Shown here piece by piece: positions 9,343 through 17,734 of a stretch of DNA of 64,000 nt. The stretch is from Paracoccus xiamenensis. Its GTDB lineage: Bacteria; Pseudomonadota; Alphaproteobacteria; Rhodobacterales; Rhodobacteraceae. Position numbers and translations under genes: made by a program. The DNA is taken from NCBI RefSeq assembly GCF_011308835.1, contig NZ_JAAOHY010000003.1, forward strand, positions 124,001-188,000. The letters are read 5' to 3'. The notes below the pieces were generated by a model, which saw only the letters and a program-made list of their open reading frames with translations, did not search any database and was not told the DNA's origin. How positions within the stretch are numbered: position 1 is the first letter of the stretch; each line of letters opens with the position of its first letter.

Positions 9343-9402
9343 GCGGACCTCCCCCTTGTCATCGCGGTGACGGTGGCCAATCAGCCGAAGCGCCAATCGA
9401 CA

Positions 9403-9415
9403 GAAATTTATTTTC
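9403..9415. promoter_or_regulatory. Operator of the divergent murR / NTF2-M81-nagA region, site 1
   Basis: GAAATTTATTTTC; the minus strand reads GAAAATAAATTTC, the best dyad of the set. It lies 61 bp upstream of the murR start, so it may also mediate autoregulation. Confidence 0.6.
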
Positions 9416-9423
9416 GTCTACGC

Positions 9424-9453
9424 TTGACATCAAGCCGGATTCATCGCGAATAT
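9424..9453 (+). promoter_or_regulatory. Candidate promoter of the 9502-14651 operon
   Basis: TTGACA (9424-9429), an 18-bp spacer and GAATAT (9448-9453), bracketed by the operators at 9403 and 9477. Confidence 0.5.
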
Positions 9454-9476
9454 TCCAGAACTTTCGCAACATGACT

Positions 9477-9488
9477 GAAAAAATTTTC
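9477..9488. promoter_or_regulatory. Operator of the divergent murR / NTF2-M81-nagA region, site 2
   Basis: GAAAAAATTTTC, flanked by T and A so that the dyad is TGAAAA-AA-TTTTCA. It is one base shorter in the centre than the other sites. Its centre is about 73.5 bp from that of site 1. Confidence 0.45.
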
Positions 9489-9501
9489 ACGAAGGTACCC
9501 G

Positions 9502-10008
9502 ATGCCCAGTGATCGTGACCCATTCAAGAACCCGTTCCCGCCGACCGATACAGATCGGCGCGCGATCTGGCAGATGCTGGTGCCGCGCGACATCGACGCC
9601 TTTGTCAGCGCCGACTGGGACGCCGTAGCCGGGGATTTCGTCACCGCGAACTTCACCGGAATCAGCGGCAATTTCCAGCCCGATCCGCAGGGCTATACGC
9701 TGGCTTTCCCGACGCTGGACGCATACCGCCGCGAATGGCTACGTCAGGCGCAGGACTTCGTGGCCGAACGCGACGCCGGCGCCTTTGCCGGCGATCCGCG
9801 CGACGGGATATTCGCCGCCACCCGGCTGGAGGAAATCGAAATCGACGGCGACGCCGCCATGGTGCGCAAGAAGTTCGACGGCCAATTGGCAAAATCCGAC
9901 GGCAGTTTCGAACGGATGAACTGGCAGACCCTGTATATCTGCCGGCGCGAGGACGGGCGGTGGAAAATCGCCGGCTTTGTCGGCTATCTGCCCTACCGCA
10001 CGGAATGA
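9502..10008 (+). CDS. NTF2-like (SnoaL-type) domain protein
   Basis: Protein of 168 aa with the cone-like alpha+beta pattern of the NTF2 superfamily: an N-terminal helix with VSADWDAVAGDFV, and a C-terminal strand pair ending DGRWKIAGFVGYLPY, the usual W-K-I strand. No catalytic residues can be assigned. It is the first gene of the operon after the looped promoter and overlaps the M81 gene by ATGA, so a role in the same pathway, as a small-molecule isomerase or binding protein, is likely but unproven. Confidence 0.7.
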   Translation: MPSDRDPFKNPFPPTDTDRRAIWQMLVPRDIDAFVSADWDAVAGDFVTANFTGISGNFQPDPQGYTLAFPTLDAYRREWLRQAQDFVAERDAGAFAGDPRDGIFAATRLEEIEIDGDAAMVRKKFDGQLAKSDGSFERMNWQTLYICRREDGRWKIAGFVGYLPYRTE

Positions 10009-11498
10009 CGATGCGTATCTTCACCGCCGCCCTGGCGACCGAGACCAACACCTTCTCGCCCATCGTCATCGACCGGCGCGGCTTCGAGGATTCGCTTTAC
10101 GCCCCGCCGGGCCATCACCCTGAAACGCCCACGCTCTGCACCGCGCCGATCACTGTAGGGCGCAAGGTCTGCGCCGAAAAGGGCTGGGAACTGATCGAGG
10201 GCACAGCCGCCTGGGCCGACCCGGCCGGGCTGGTGTCGCGCGGCGCCTACGAAGGCCTGCGCGACGAGATCCTGGATCAGCTGCGCGCCGCCATGCCGGT
10301 CAATGCGGTGGTACTGGGCCTGCATGGTGCGATGGTGGCGCAGGGCTATCTCGACCCCGAAGGCGACATGCTGACCCGCATTCGCGAGATCGTCGGCCCC
10401 GACATCCTGCTTTGCGCCGAACTCGACCCGCACAGCCACCTGACCGCGAAGCGGGTCGAAGCGGCGGATTTCTTCGTCGTCTTCAAGGAGTTTCCGCATA
10501 CCGACTTCGTCGACCGGGCCGAGGATCTGTGGCGCATCGCCGTCGACACGCTGGAAGGGCGTGTACGCCCGGTGATGTCGGTTTATGATTGCCGGATGAT
10601 CGACGTCTTCCCGACCTCTCGTGAACCGATGCGCAGCTTTGTCAACCACATGATCGAACTGGAACAGGCCGATCCGCGCATTCTATCGCTGTCGGCCATC
10701 CATGGCTTCATGGCCGGCGACGTGCCGGAAATGGGCACGAAGACAATCGCCGTGACCGATGGCGATGCGGCTCTCGGGGCGGAACTGGCGGCGGATCTGG
10801 GCCAACGGCTTTACGCCAATCGTGGACGCCACCTGATGCCGGTTCTGGACGAACAGGCGGCCGTGGCGCAGGCCATGGCGGCGCCTGCCGGGCCGGTGGT
10901 AATTGCCGATATGTGGGACAATCCCGGCGGCGGCACGGCGGGCGATGCGACGGTGGTGCTGCACGAGTTGCTGGCGCGGGGTGCGACCAGTGTGGCCATC
11001 GGCACCATCTGGGATCCAATCGCCGTTCAATTGTGCATGGCCGCCGGCGAAGGCGCTGAAATGCCGCTTCGCTTCGGCGCAAAATCCGCGCCCCATACTG
11101 GCGCACCGGTTGATGCGCTTGTCCGCGTGCAGCGGGTGAACCCCTCGGCAGAGATGCGCTTTGGTGACAGCCTCGTGCCCTTCGGCCCCGCCGTACGCAT
11201 CGCCATCCTGACCGAAACCGGCGCCGAAACCGGGATCGAGGTGATCCTGAACACCGTCCGGGCGCAAAGCTATGACCCCTCGCTGTTCACCGCGCTTGGG
11301 ATCGACCCGCTGGCCCGCCGCATTCTGGTCATCAAGTCGACCAACCATTTCTACGCCGCATTCCAGCCCATCGCGACCGAGATCATCTATTGCTCGGCCG
11401 GCCGCCCCTATCCCAACGATCCCGCCACCACGCCCTACCGGCTGGTGCGCAAGGACATCTGGCCGCGCAGCCAGAACCCTTTCGGAGACGCGACATGA
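10005..11498 (+). CDS. M81 family metallopeptidase (MlrC-like), copy 2
   Basis: Protein of 497 aa, paralogous to the gene at 4228. The motifs are LATETNTFSP at the N-terminus, GLHGAM, ELDPHSHLT (metal-ligand region) and DMWDNPGGGTAGDA. The start is the ATG overlapping the previous stop (ATGA); the longer frame to 9735 is a shadow of the NTF2-like gene. It overlaps the DSD1-like gene downstream by ATGA. Two divergent M81 copies on one island suggest two related amide or lactam substrates, or successive steps. Confidence 0.87.
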   Translation: MTMRIFTAALATETNTFSPIVIDRRGFEDSLYAPPGHHPETPTLCTAPITVGRKVCAEKGWELIEGTAAWADPAGLVSRGAYEGLRDEILDQLRAAMPVNAVVLGLHGAMVAQGYLDPEGDMLTRIREIVGPDILLCAELDPHSHLTAKRVEAADFFVVFKEFPHTDFVDRAEDLWRIAVDTLEGRVRPVMSVYDCRMIDVFPTSREPMRSFVNHMIELEQADPRILSLSAIHGFMAGDVPEMGTKTIAVTDGDAALGAELAADLGQRLYANRGRHLMPVLDEQAAVAQAMAAPAGPVVIADMWDNPGGGTAGDATVVLHELLARGATSVAIGTIWDPIAVQLCMAAGEGAEMPLRFGAKSAPHTGAPVDALVRVQRVNPSAEMRFGDSLVPFGPAVRIAILTETGAETGIEVILNTVRAQSYDPSLFTALGIDPLARRILVIKSTNHFYAAFQPIATEIIYCSAGRPYPNDPATTPYRLVRKDIWPRSQNPFGDAT

Positions 11499-12586
11499 CC
11501 TTTCCCTGGCCTGCCCCCGGCACCCCCCTTTCCGAGGTCCCGACCCCCATGCCGGTCATTGACGAGGACCGGCTGGCCGCAAATATCGCCCGTGCTCAGA
11601 CCTACATGGCCGAACACGGCCTGTCCTTCCGCCCGCATATCAAGACCCACAAGCTCGCTTCGGTCGCGCAGGTGCAGCTGGATGCGGGCGCGGTCGGGAT
11701 CAACTGCCAGAAATTGACCGAGGCAGAGGCCTTCGCCGATGCCGGTTTCGATGACATCCTGATCACCTATAACATCCTCGGCCCGGCGCGGCTGGCGGGC
11801 CTGCGGGCGTTGAACGACCGGGTGGCGCGGCTGACCGTCTGTGCAGACAGCGCGTTCACGGTCGAGGGCTATGCCGAAGCCTTTTCCTCGACCGCCAAAC
11901 CGCTGGCGGTGATGATCGAATGCGATACCGGCGGCGGTCGGGTCGGCGTCCAGACCCCGCAGGCGGCAGCCGATCTGGCGGCCATGATCGTCGCCCAGCC
12001 CGGTATGCGCTTTCAAGGCCTGCTGACCTATCCGGCAGTGGGGGGCGCGCAGGCGGTCGAGGCCTTCCTGGCCGAGGCGATGGCCCTGCTGGACGCGCAG
12101 GGCATTGCCTGCCCGGTTCGGTCGAACGGGGGCAGCCCAGATCTGTGGAAGGCGCATCTGGTGCCCTCGGCCACGGAACATCGTGCCGGCACCTATGTCT
12201 ATAATGATCGTTCGATGGCGCGTGCCGGCGAATGCGGCACGGATGATCTGGCCATGCATGTACTGGCCACGGTCGTCGCCCGCCCGACGCCCACCCGCGC
12301 GGTGCTGGATGCAGGGTCGAAAGCGCTGACCTCGGACCTGCTGGGTTTTGCCGAATTTGGCGAAATCGAGGGGCTGCCCGGCGCCCGCATCGTCTCTCTG
12401 TCCGAAGAACATGCTGTGGTCGATCTGTCGGACTGCACCGGCACGCTGCCACAGATCGGCCAGCAGGTGCGGGTGATCCCGAACCACACCTGTGTCGTCT
12501 CAAACCTGTTCGACCGCATGGTATTTCACCGCGGCGGCGTGGTCACCCGGGTCGAGCCGCTGCTGGCCCGCGGCACCGTCTGGTGA
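11495..12586 (+). CDS. DSD1-family PLP enzyme (D-serine dehydratase / D-threonine aldolase-like)
   Basis: Fold-III PLP enzyme of 363 aa. The N-terminal RPHIKTHK (residues 46-53) holds the PLP lysine, and the C-terminal IPNHTCVVSN carries the His-x-Cys pair that binds the metal in D-serine dehydratases of this family. Members dehydrate D-Ser or D-Thr or cleave beta-hydroxy-D-amino acids. It overlaps M81 copy 2 (ATGA) and precedes nagA. Together with RidA at 1062 it points to processing of a beta-hydroxy D-amino acid; dehydratase versus aldolase cannot be decided here. Confidence 0.83.
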   Translation: MTFPWPAPGTPLSEVPTPMPVIDEDRLAANIARAQTYMAEHGLSFRPHIKTHKLASVAQVQLDAGAVGINCQKLTEAEAFADAGFDDILITYNILGPARLAGLRALNDRVARLTVCADSAFTVEGYAEAFSSTAKPLAVMIECDTGGGRVGVQTPQAAADLAAMIVAQPGMRFQGLLTYPAVGGAQAVEAFLAEAMALLDAQGIACPVRSNGGSPDLWKAHLVPSATEHRAGTYVYNDRSMARAGECGTDDLAMHVLATVVARPTPTRAVLDAGSKALTSDLLGFAEFGEIEGLPGARIVSLSEEHAVVDLSDCTGTLPQIGQQVRVIPNHTCVVSNLFDRMVFHRGGVVTRVEPLLARGTVW

Positions 12587-12594
12587 GGCCCGGC

Positions 12595-13731
12595 ATGACG
12601 CTTTCCATCATCCGCGCCGAGCGGATTTTCGACGGCCATCGCTGGCACGAGGACGCAGCCCTGCATCTGGACGCGGGCCGCGTCACGGACATCACCCCCG
12701 CAGCCGCCGCGCCGGATGCACCACGCGCGCCCGGCTGGATCGTGCCGGGGCTCGTTGACCTGCAGGTGAACGGCGGCGGCGGCACCATGCTGAACGACGC
12801 TCCGACGCCGGAAGGCATCGCCCGGATTTGCGCCGCCCATGCCGGGTTCGGCACCACCGCGACCATGGTCACGCTGATCACCGACCAGCCCGAAGTGACG
12901 CGCAGCGCCATCGCGGCCGCGCGCGAGGCCGCAGGCCAGCCCGGCCTGCTGGGCCTGCATCTTGAAGGCCCGCATTTCGACCTCCGCCGCAAGGGCACCC
13001 ACGAACCGGCACTGATCCGGCCCATGAGCGAAGACGACCTGATCACCCTGATCGAGGCCGCGCGCGCCCTTCCCCATCTGATCTGCACGCTCGCCCCTGA
13101 GGCGGCCACCACCGACCAGATCGCCGCGCTGGCTGCGGCCGGTGCGGTCGTCAGCCTCGGCCACAGCGATTGCAGCCATGAACAGGCGCGGGCGAGCTTT
13201 GACGCCGGCGCGCGCATGGCCACGCATCTGTTCAACGCCATGAGCCCGCTGACCCATCGCGCCCCCGGCCTGACCGGTGCGGCGCTGGATGATGGGCGCG
13301 TCTGGGCCGGGCTGATCGCCGATGGCATCCATGTCGACGACGCGGCGCTGCGCATCGCGCTGCGCGCCAAGGCCGGACCCGGCCGGATGTTCCTGGTCTC
13401 GGACGCGATGTCGACGATCGGCACCGACCTGCCCGGATTTCAGCTGAACGGACGGCAGATCTTCCGCCGCGACGGGCGGCTGACGCTGGCCGACGGGACG
13501 CTTGCCGGGGCGGATATCGCGCTGATCGACGCGCTCCGCCACATCCACCTGAGCCTCGGCCTGCCGCTGGAAGACGCATTGCAACTGGCGGCGCTGTTCC
13601 CCGCCCAGGCGGTGGGCGCCGGTGACATCGGGCACCTCGCCCCCGGGGCTCGCGCCGATTTCGTGGCACTGACGCCAGAGATCACCGCCGCCGCGACCTG
13701 GATCGGCGGCAGGCAGGTTGCCGCCGCATGA
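12595..13731 (+). CDS. nagA: N-acetylglucosamine-6-phosphate deacetylase
   Basis: Removes acetate from GlcNAc-6-P to give GlcN-6-P for NagB. The amidohydrolase motifs are all present: LVDLQVNGGGG, HLEGPHF, GHSDCSHEQA, THLFNAMSPL and the catalytic Asp in LVSDAMSTIG. ATG 12595 has GTGAGG 6 nt upstream; an alternative GTG at 12583 would overlap the previous stop and add four residues. The 3' end overlaps the kinase gene by ATGA. Confidence 0.93.
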   Translation: MTLSIIRAERIFDGHRWHEDAALHLDAGRVTDITPAAAAPDAPRAPGWIVPGLVDLQVNGGGGTMLNDAPTPEGIARICAAHAGFGTTATMVTLITDQPEVTRSAIAAAREAAGQPGLLGLHLEGPHFDLRRKGTHEPALIRPMSEDDLITLIEAARALPHLICTLAPEAATTDQIAALAAAGAVVSLGHSDCSHEQARASFDAGARMATHLFNAMSPLTHRAPGLTGAALDDGRVWAGLIADGIHVDDAALRIALRAKAGPGRMFLVSDAMSTIGTDLPGFQLNGRQIFRRDGRLTLADGTLAGADIALIDALRHIHLSLGLPLEDALQLAALFPAQAVGAGDIGHLAPGARADFVALTPEITAAATWIGGRQVAAA

Positions 13732-14651
13732 TCCTGTGTTTCGACATTGGCGGCAGCGCCATCAAATCCGCCTATGCCTATAGCCCCGACGACGTTCGCC
13801 CGCAGGACCGGGTGCCGACGCCGGGAACCGACTTCGACGCATTCATCAGGGTGCTGAACGACGCCATCGCCGCCGCGCCGGTTTTGCCTGAACGGGTTGC
13901 CATCTCTATCGCGGGGGTGGTCGATCCTGACACCGGCGCCGCGCGGGTGGCCAATATCCCCTGCCTCAACGGACGAAAGCTGCACGCCGATCTGGAACAA
14001 GCGCTTGGCCTGCCGGTCGATCTGGCCAATGACGCCGATTGCTTTGCCCTGGCAGAGGCCACAGTCGGGGCCGGGCGCGGGCATGAGGTCGTCATGGGCG
14101 TGATCCTTGGCACCGGCATCGGCGGCGGCGTGGTGGTGCGCGGCCAATTGCTGAATCTCGCAGGGCTTTCTGGCGAATGGGGCCACGGCCCGGTCGCCCA
14201 ACGCGTGCTGGGCAACCCCGAGATCACCCTGCCCGCCTTTCCCTGCGGCTGCGGTATCACCGGCTGTCTTGATGCCGTATGCGGCGCCCGTGGGCTGGAA
14301 ATGCTGCACAGCCACCTGCACCCTGCCGAGAGCCGCGACACCCACGCCATCATCGCGGGTTGGCAGGCCGGAGATGCGCCCGCGGCGCGCACCATTGCGA
14401 TCTGGATCGAACTGCTGGCCGGCCCCCTTGCCATGGTTCAGAACCTGTTGGGCGCTGGCGCCATGCCGGTCGGGGGCGGCCTGTCAAACGCGACCGGGCT
14501 GGTCGCCGCGCTGGATCAGGCCGTGCGCGCGCAGACCTTGCGCCGAATCGACCGCCCGCTACTGGTTCCGGCGCAGTGCCGGATCGAGCCCGGACTGGTC
14601 GGCGCAGCCGTTCTGGGGCTGTCCCGCAGCGCCGCAGAGCCCGCCGAGTGA
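13728..14651 (+). CDS. ROK family sugar kinase, NagK-like
   Basis: Predicted N-acetylglucosamine kinase of 307 aa. It has an N-terminal phosphate loop DIGGSAIKSA, ANDADCFALAEA, GTGIGGG, EWGHGPV and the ROK zinc site CGCGITGCLDAVCG. It would make GlcNAc-6-P for NagA, which explains why this island uses ABC/MFS import rather than a PTS. Last gene of the operon; two operator copies follow it and control the next operon. Confidence 0.87.
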   Translation: MILCFDIGGSAIKSAYAYSPDDVRPQDRVPTPGTDFDAFIRVLNDAIAAAPVLPERVAISIAGVVDPDTGAARVANIPCLNGRKLHADLEQALGLPVDLANDADCFALAEATVGAGRGHEVVMGVILGTGIGGGVVVRGQLLNLAGLSGEWGHGPVAQRVLGNPEITLPAFPCGCGITGCLDAVCGARGLEMLHSHLHPAESRDTHAIIAGWQAGDAPAARTIAIWIELLAGPLAMVQNLLGAGAMPVGGGLSNATGLVAALDQAVRAQTLRRIDRPLLVPAQCRIEPGLVGAAVLGLSRSAAEPAE

Positions 14652-14670
14652 CGGCAAGCACCTCGGATAT

Positions 14671-14683
14671 GAAAATTAATTAC
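14671..14683. promoter_or_regulatory. Upstream operator of the sugar ABC operon
   Basis: GAAAATTAATTAC, 20 bp after the kinase stop, one base different from the site at 962-974. Its centre is 75 bp from that of the site at 14746-14758. Confidence 0.5.
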
Positions 14684-14713
14684 ATCAAACCTTGCGTCAA
14701 TGCGCAGAAAATC

Positions 14714-14742
14714 TTGACGAGACCGGGTAAAACGGTCAGTCT
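14714..14742 (+). promoter_or_regulatory. Candidate promoter of the sugar ABC operon
   Basis: TTGACG (14714-14719), a 17-bp spacer and CAGTCT (14737-14742, weak). It lies between the two operators. Confidence 0.4.
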
Positions 14743-14745
14743 AGT

Positions 14746-14758
14746 GAAAATGAATTTC
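14746..14758. promoter_or_regulatory. Downstream operator of the sugar ABC operon
   Basis: GAAAATGAATTTC differs only at the central base from the dyad read on the minus strand at 9403-9415. It overlaps the expected transcription start and lies 20 bp before the oxidoreductase ATG. Confidence 0.6.
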
Positions 14759-14778
14759 TTTGGGGTGGGAGGCTCTGA

Positions 14779-15936
14779 ATGAAGGTCGCCATTATCGGGC
14801 TTGGGTACCGGCTGGGTTATCTGGGTCATGTTTTCACCGAGATGGACCCTGATTTTCAGATCGTGGGCTATTACGATCCTGCCCCCGCCGGACTGGCGAC
14901 ACTTCAGGAACATGGCATCTCGCCCGGCATCAGCCACGATTCGCCCGAGGCACTGATCAAGGCCGGTGGCTTCGATCTGCTGATGATCGGCTCGCCCAAC
15001 CACCTGCACCTGGACCATATCCGCATGGGTCTGGAAGCGGGCGCGAAGATCTTTTCGGAAAAACCAATCGTCGCCAGCATCGAACAGACCTATGCACTGG
15101 CGGAGCTGATGGGCCGTTACGGACATGACCGGCTGTTGGTCGGGCTGGTGCTGCGCTATGCGCCGCTTTACCGCGACCTGCTGGCCGCGCGCGATTCGGG
15201 GCAGCTGGGCCAGATCGTCTCGGTCGAGGCGGCAGAGCATATCTTCCCCTATCACGGCGCGTTTTTCATGCGCGACTGGCGGCGTTATGAAAAATGGTCC
15301 GGCAGCTTCATGTTGGAAAAATGCTGCCACGACCTGGACCTGTATAACGGTCTGATCGGCGCGCGGCCCCACCGCGTGGCCAGCTTCGGCGGGCGCAAGA
15401 CCTTCGTGCCGGCCAATGATCCGCGCCGCGACGGCATCAACGATATGAGCCTGTATCACCGCAAGCCCTCGGGCTGGAACGGGTCGGACAAGGTCTTCGA
15501 CACCGATGCCGACATCATCGACTATCAAGTGGCCATCGTCGAATATGAGAACGGCGTCGGCATGAACTTCCACACCAACCTGAACGCCCCCGACCAGTTC
15601 CGCCGCTTTGCCGTCTTCGGCACCCGCGGCCAGGCTGAGGGCGATTTTATCCGCGGCTTCCTGAACGTCACCGACGTACTGTCGGAAAAACGCATCGACG
15701 AACGCCGCTATGAAGCGACTGCCCTGTCCCAGCATTACGGCGCCGACGAACAGATGGCGGCCGAGGTGGTCGACCATGTGATGAAGGACGGCCCCCTGCC
15801 CGTGTCGACCCTGCAAGCGCTGGAAGCCGGCCTGCTGGCGCTGACCATGGACGAGGCCCGCCGCAGCGGTCGGGTCATCGACATGAGCCCGATCTGGGAC
15901 CGCTACGACAACGCCCTGATCCGAAAGGCTGCCTGA
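14779..15936 (+). CDS. Gfo/Idh/MocA family oxidoreductase
   Basis: NAD(P)-dependent sugar oxidoreductase of 385 aa. The N-terminal Rossmann segment begins VAIIGLGYRLGYLGHVF, and EKPIVAS is the family EKP motif. The C-terminal half has the beta-sheet substrate domain, including EKCCHDLDLY with the expected His. First gene of the ABC operon, behind GGGTGGGAGG at the start. It may oxidise or epimerise the imported sugar before the nag pathway. Confidence 0.87.
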   Translation: MKVAIIGLGYRLGYLGHVFTEMDPDFQIVGYYDPAPAGLATLQEHGISPGISHDSPEALIKAGGFDLLMIGSPNHLHLDHIRMGLEAGAKIFSEKPIVASIEQTYALAELMGRYGHDRLLVGLVLRYAPLYRDLLAARDSGQLGQIVSVEAAEHIFPYHGAFFMRDWRRYEKWSGSFMLEKCCHDLDLYNGLIGARPHRVASFGGRKTFVPANDPRRDGINDMSLYHRKPSGWNGSDKVFDTDADIIDYQVAIVEYENGVGMNFHTNLNAPDQFRRFAVFGTRGQAEGDFIRGFLNVTDVLSEKRIDERRYEATALSQHYGADEQMAAEVVDHVMKDGPLPVSTLQALEAGLLALTMDEARRSGRVIDMSPIWDRYDNALIRKAA

Positions 15937-15939
15937 GCA

Positions 15940-16824
15940 ATGACCACTTCCCGATCCGCCATGATCTTCGCCTGGGCGCTGTTGGCGCCGGCGATCCTGT
16001 ATGTGCTGATCATCGTCGCTTGGCCTCTGTTCGAGACCTTCCGGCTATCGTTCACGGACGCCTCGCTGCGTAAGATCACCAATTACGTCGGCTGGCGAAA
16101 CTACGAGAAGATCTTCAACGAGACCTTTCTGACTGTCATCGGGCGGACCTTCATCTGGACCTTCTTCTCGGTCCTGCTGAAAATGGTCATCGGGATGTGC
16201 GGCGCCGTGCTGCTGAACGCGGCAGTGCCGGGGCGCAACCTGTTCCGCATCCTGACCATGCCGCCATGGATCGTGCCCATGGCCATCGGCATCTTCATGT
16301 GGGGCTGGATGTATAACGGCCAGTTCGGGATGATTTCAGGCCTGCTGCAACGCTTTGGCCTGACCGATGGGCCGGTCGCCTTCCTGGCCTATGGCAACAC
16401 CGCCTTCTGGGCCACGATCGTGACCGATGTCTGGATCGGGGTGCCGATGGTGACCATCTACTTCCTGGCCGCCATGCAGGCGATCCCCAAGGATCTTTAC
16501 GAGGCCGCCTGGACCGATGGCGCCAGCCGCTGGACGCGCTTTCGCCGCATCACCCTGCCGCTGATGTCGCCTGCGATCATCACCATGTCGATGCTGTCGC
16601 TGATCGCCACGTTCAACAGTTTCGACATCATCTGGATCCTCACCCAGGGCGGTCCTTCGGGGCAGACCACGACCATGATCATCGACACCTATCAGGTCGC
16701 CATCGGATCCAAGAAGTACGGCGAGGGCGCGGCGCGTGCGGTGGTGATCTGCATCTTCCTGTCGCTGTTCTGCATCGCTTATTTCCGCATCACCCGGCGC
16801 CTGCACGCCACCGAGAAAGCATAA
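15940..16824 (+). CDS. Sugar ABC transporter permease (MalF-type)
   Basis: Inner-membrane permease of 294 aa with six predicted helices. The cytoplasmic EAA loop reads EAAWTDGASRWTRFRRITLPL, near residue 188, as in carbohydrate-uptake (CUT1) permeases. It follows the oxidoreductase by 3 bp and pairs with the permease at 16835. Confidence 0.92.
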   Translation: MTTSRSAMIFAWALLAPAILYVLIIVAWPLFETFRLSFTDASLRKITNYVGWRNYEKIFNETFLTVIGRTFIWTFFSVLLKMVIGMCGAVLLNAAVPGRNLFRILTMPPWIVPMAIGIFMWGWMYNGQFGMISGLLQRFGLTDGPVAFLAYGNTAFWATIVTDVWIGVPMVTIYFLAAMQAIPKDLYEAAWTDGASRWTRFRRITLPLMSPAIITMSMLSLIATFNSFDIIWILTQGGPSGQTTTMIIDTYQVAIGSKKYGEGAARAVVICIFLSLFCIAYFRITRRLHATEKA

Positions 16825-16834
16825 GGGGGCGATT

Positions 16835-17707
16835 ATGGCCATGTTCCGCAACGACAACACCCCCATGATCGACCGCTATCGCTGGTGGGAGATCGCACTG
16901 ATCTACTGCGGCATCTTTGCCTTCCTGTTCTTCCTGCTGTCCCCCTTCATTGAAGGTTTCCTGGTCAGCCTGAAGCCGCTGTCGCAGCTGTTTTCCTCGC
17001 CCTACCGGTTCTGGCCGGAAAACGGGTCATTCGCGGCCTATTTCTCGATGTGGGAAACCGTGCCGGGATTTGCGCGCTATATTTTCAACTCCTTCCTGAT
17101 CTCGACCGTGGCCACGGTGATCGTGCTGCTGTTGGTGGTGCCGGCCTCCTATGCCTTCGCGCGCTTCCGCTTTCGCGGCATGGGGCTGGTTCTGGCGGCC
17201 TTTCTGGCGGTCAGCATGTTCTCGGGCGCGGTGCTGCTGATCCCGCTGTTCCGGCTGATGCGGACGCTGGGGCTGCTGAACACCTATTGGGCGATGATCG
17301 TTCCGGGCGCGGCCTTCCTGATCCCCTCGGCGATCTGGCTGCTGCGCACCTATATGATGCGCATCCCGCCCGAGCTGAACGAGGCGGCCTATATGGACGG
17401 TGCCAGCCAGTTCTACACCTTCCGCCGGGTGATCCTGCCGATTGCGCGCCCGGGCATCATCGTTGTCGCCATCGTCACCTTCATCGGCGCCTATTCGCAG
17501 CAGTTCATCTTTGCGCTGACCTTCAACTCCAAGACCGAATACATGCCGCTGCCGATCGGGCTTTACGCCTTCTTCGGCAAGCAAGACGTCGTCTGGAACG
17601 AGCTGATGGCCGCCAGCTTCGTGGGCATTCTGCCCGCTCTGGTCATCATCTTCTTCCTGCAACGCTATCTCGTCGGCGGGCTGACCGCAGGCGCGGTGAA
17701 ACAATAA
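16835..17707 (+). CDS. Sugar ABC transporter permease (MalG-type)
   Basis: Second CUT1 permease, 290 aa, with six hydrophobic segments and the EAA loop EAAYMDGASQFYTFRRVILP. It ends shortly before the binding-protein gene. AGGGGGCG precedes the ATG. Confidence 0.92.
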   Translation: MAMFRNDNTPMIDRYRWWEIALIYCGIFAFLFFLLSPFIEGFLVSLKPLSQLFSSPYRFWPENGSFAAYFSMWETVPGFARYIFNSFLISTVATVIVLLLVVPASYAFARFRFRGMGLVLAAFLAVSMFSGAVLLIPLFRLMRTLGLLNTYWAMIVPGAAFLIPSAIWLLRTYMMRIPPELNEAAYMDGASQFYTFRRVILPIARPGIIVVAIVTFIGAYSQQFIFALTFNSKTEYMPLPIGLYAFFGKQDVVWNELMAASFVGILPALVIIFFLQRYLVGGLTAGAVKQ

Positions 17708-17734
17708 ACCACTAACCAACCGGGAGTCTGCAAC

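Noticed and set aside
7756..9474. Open frame of 572 codons on the plus strand
   Set aside because: Antisense to the SDR and murR genes, both well supported.
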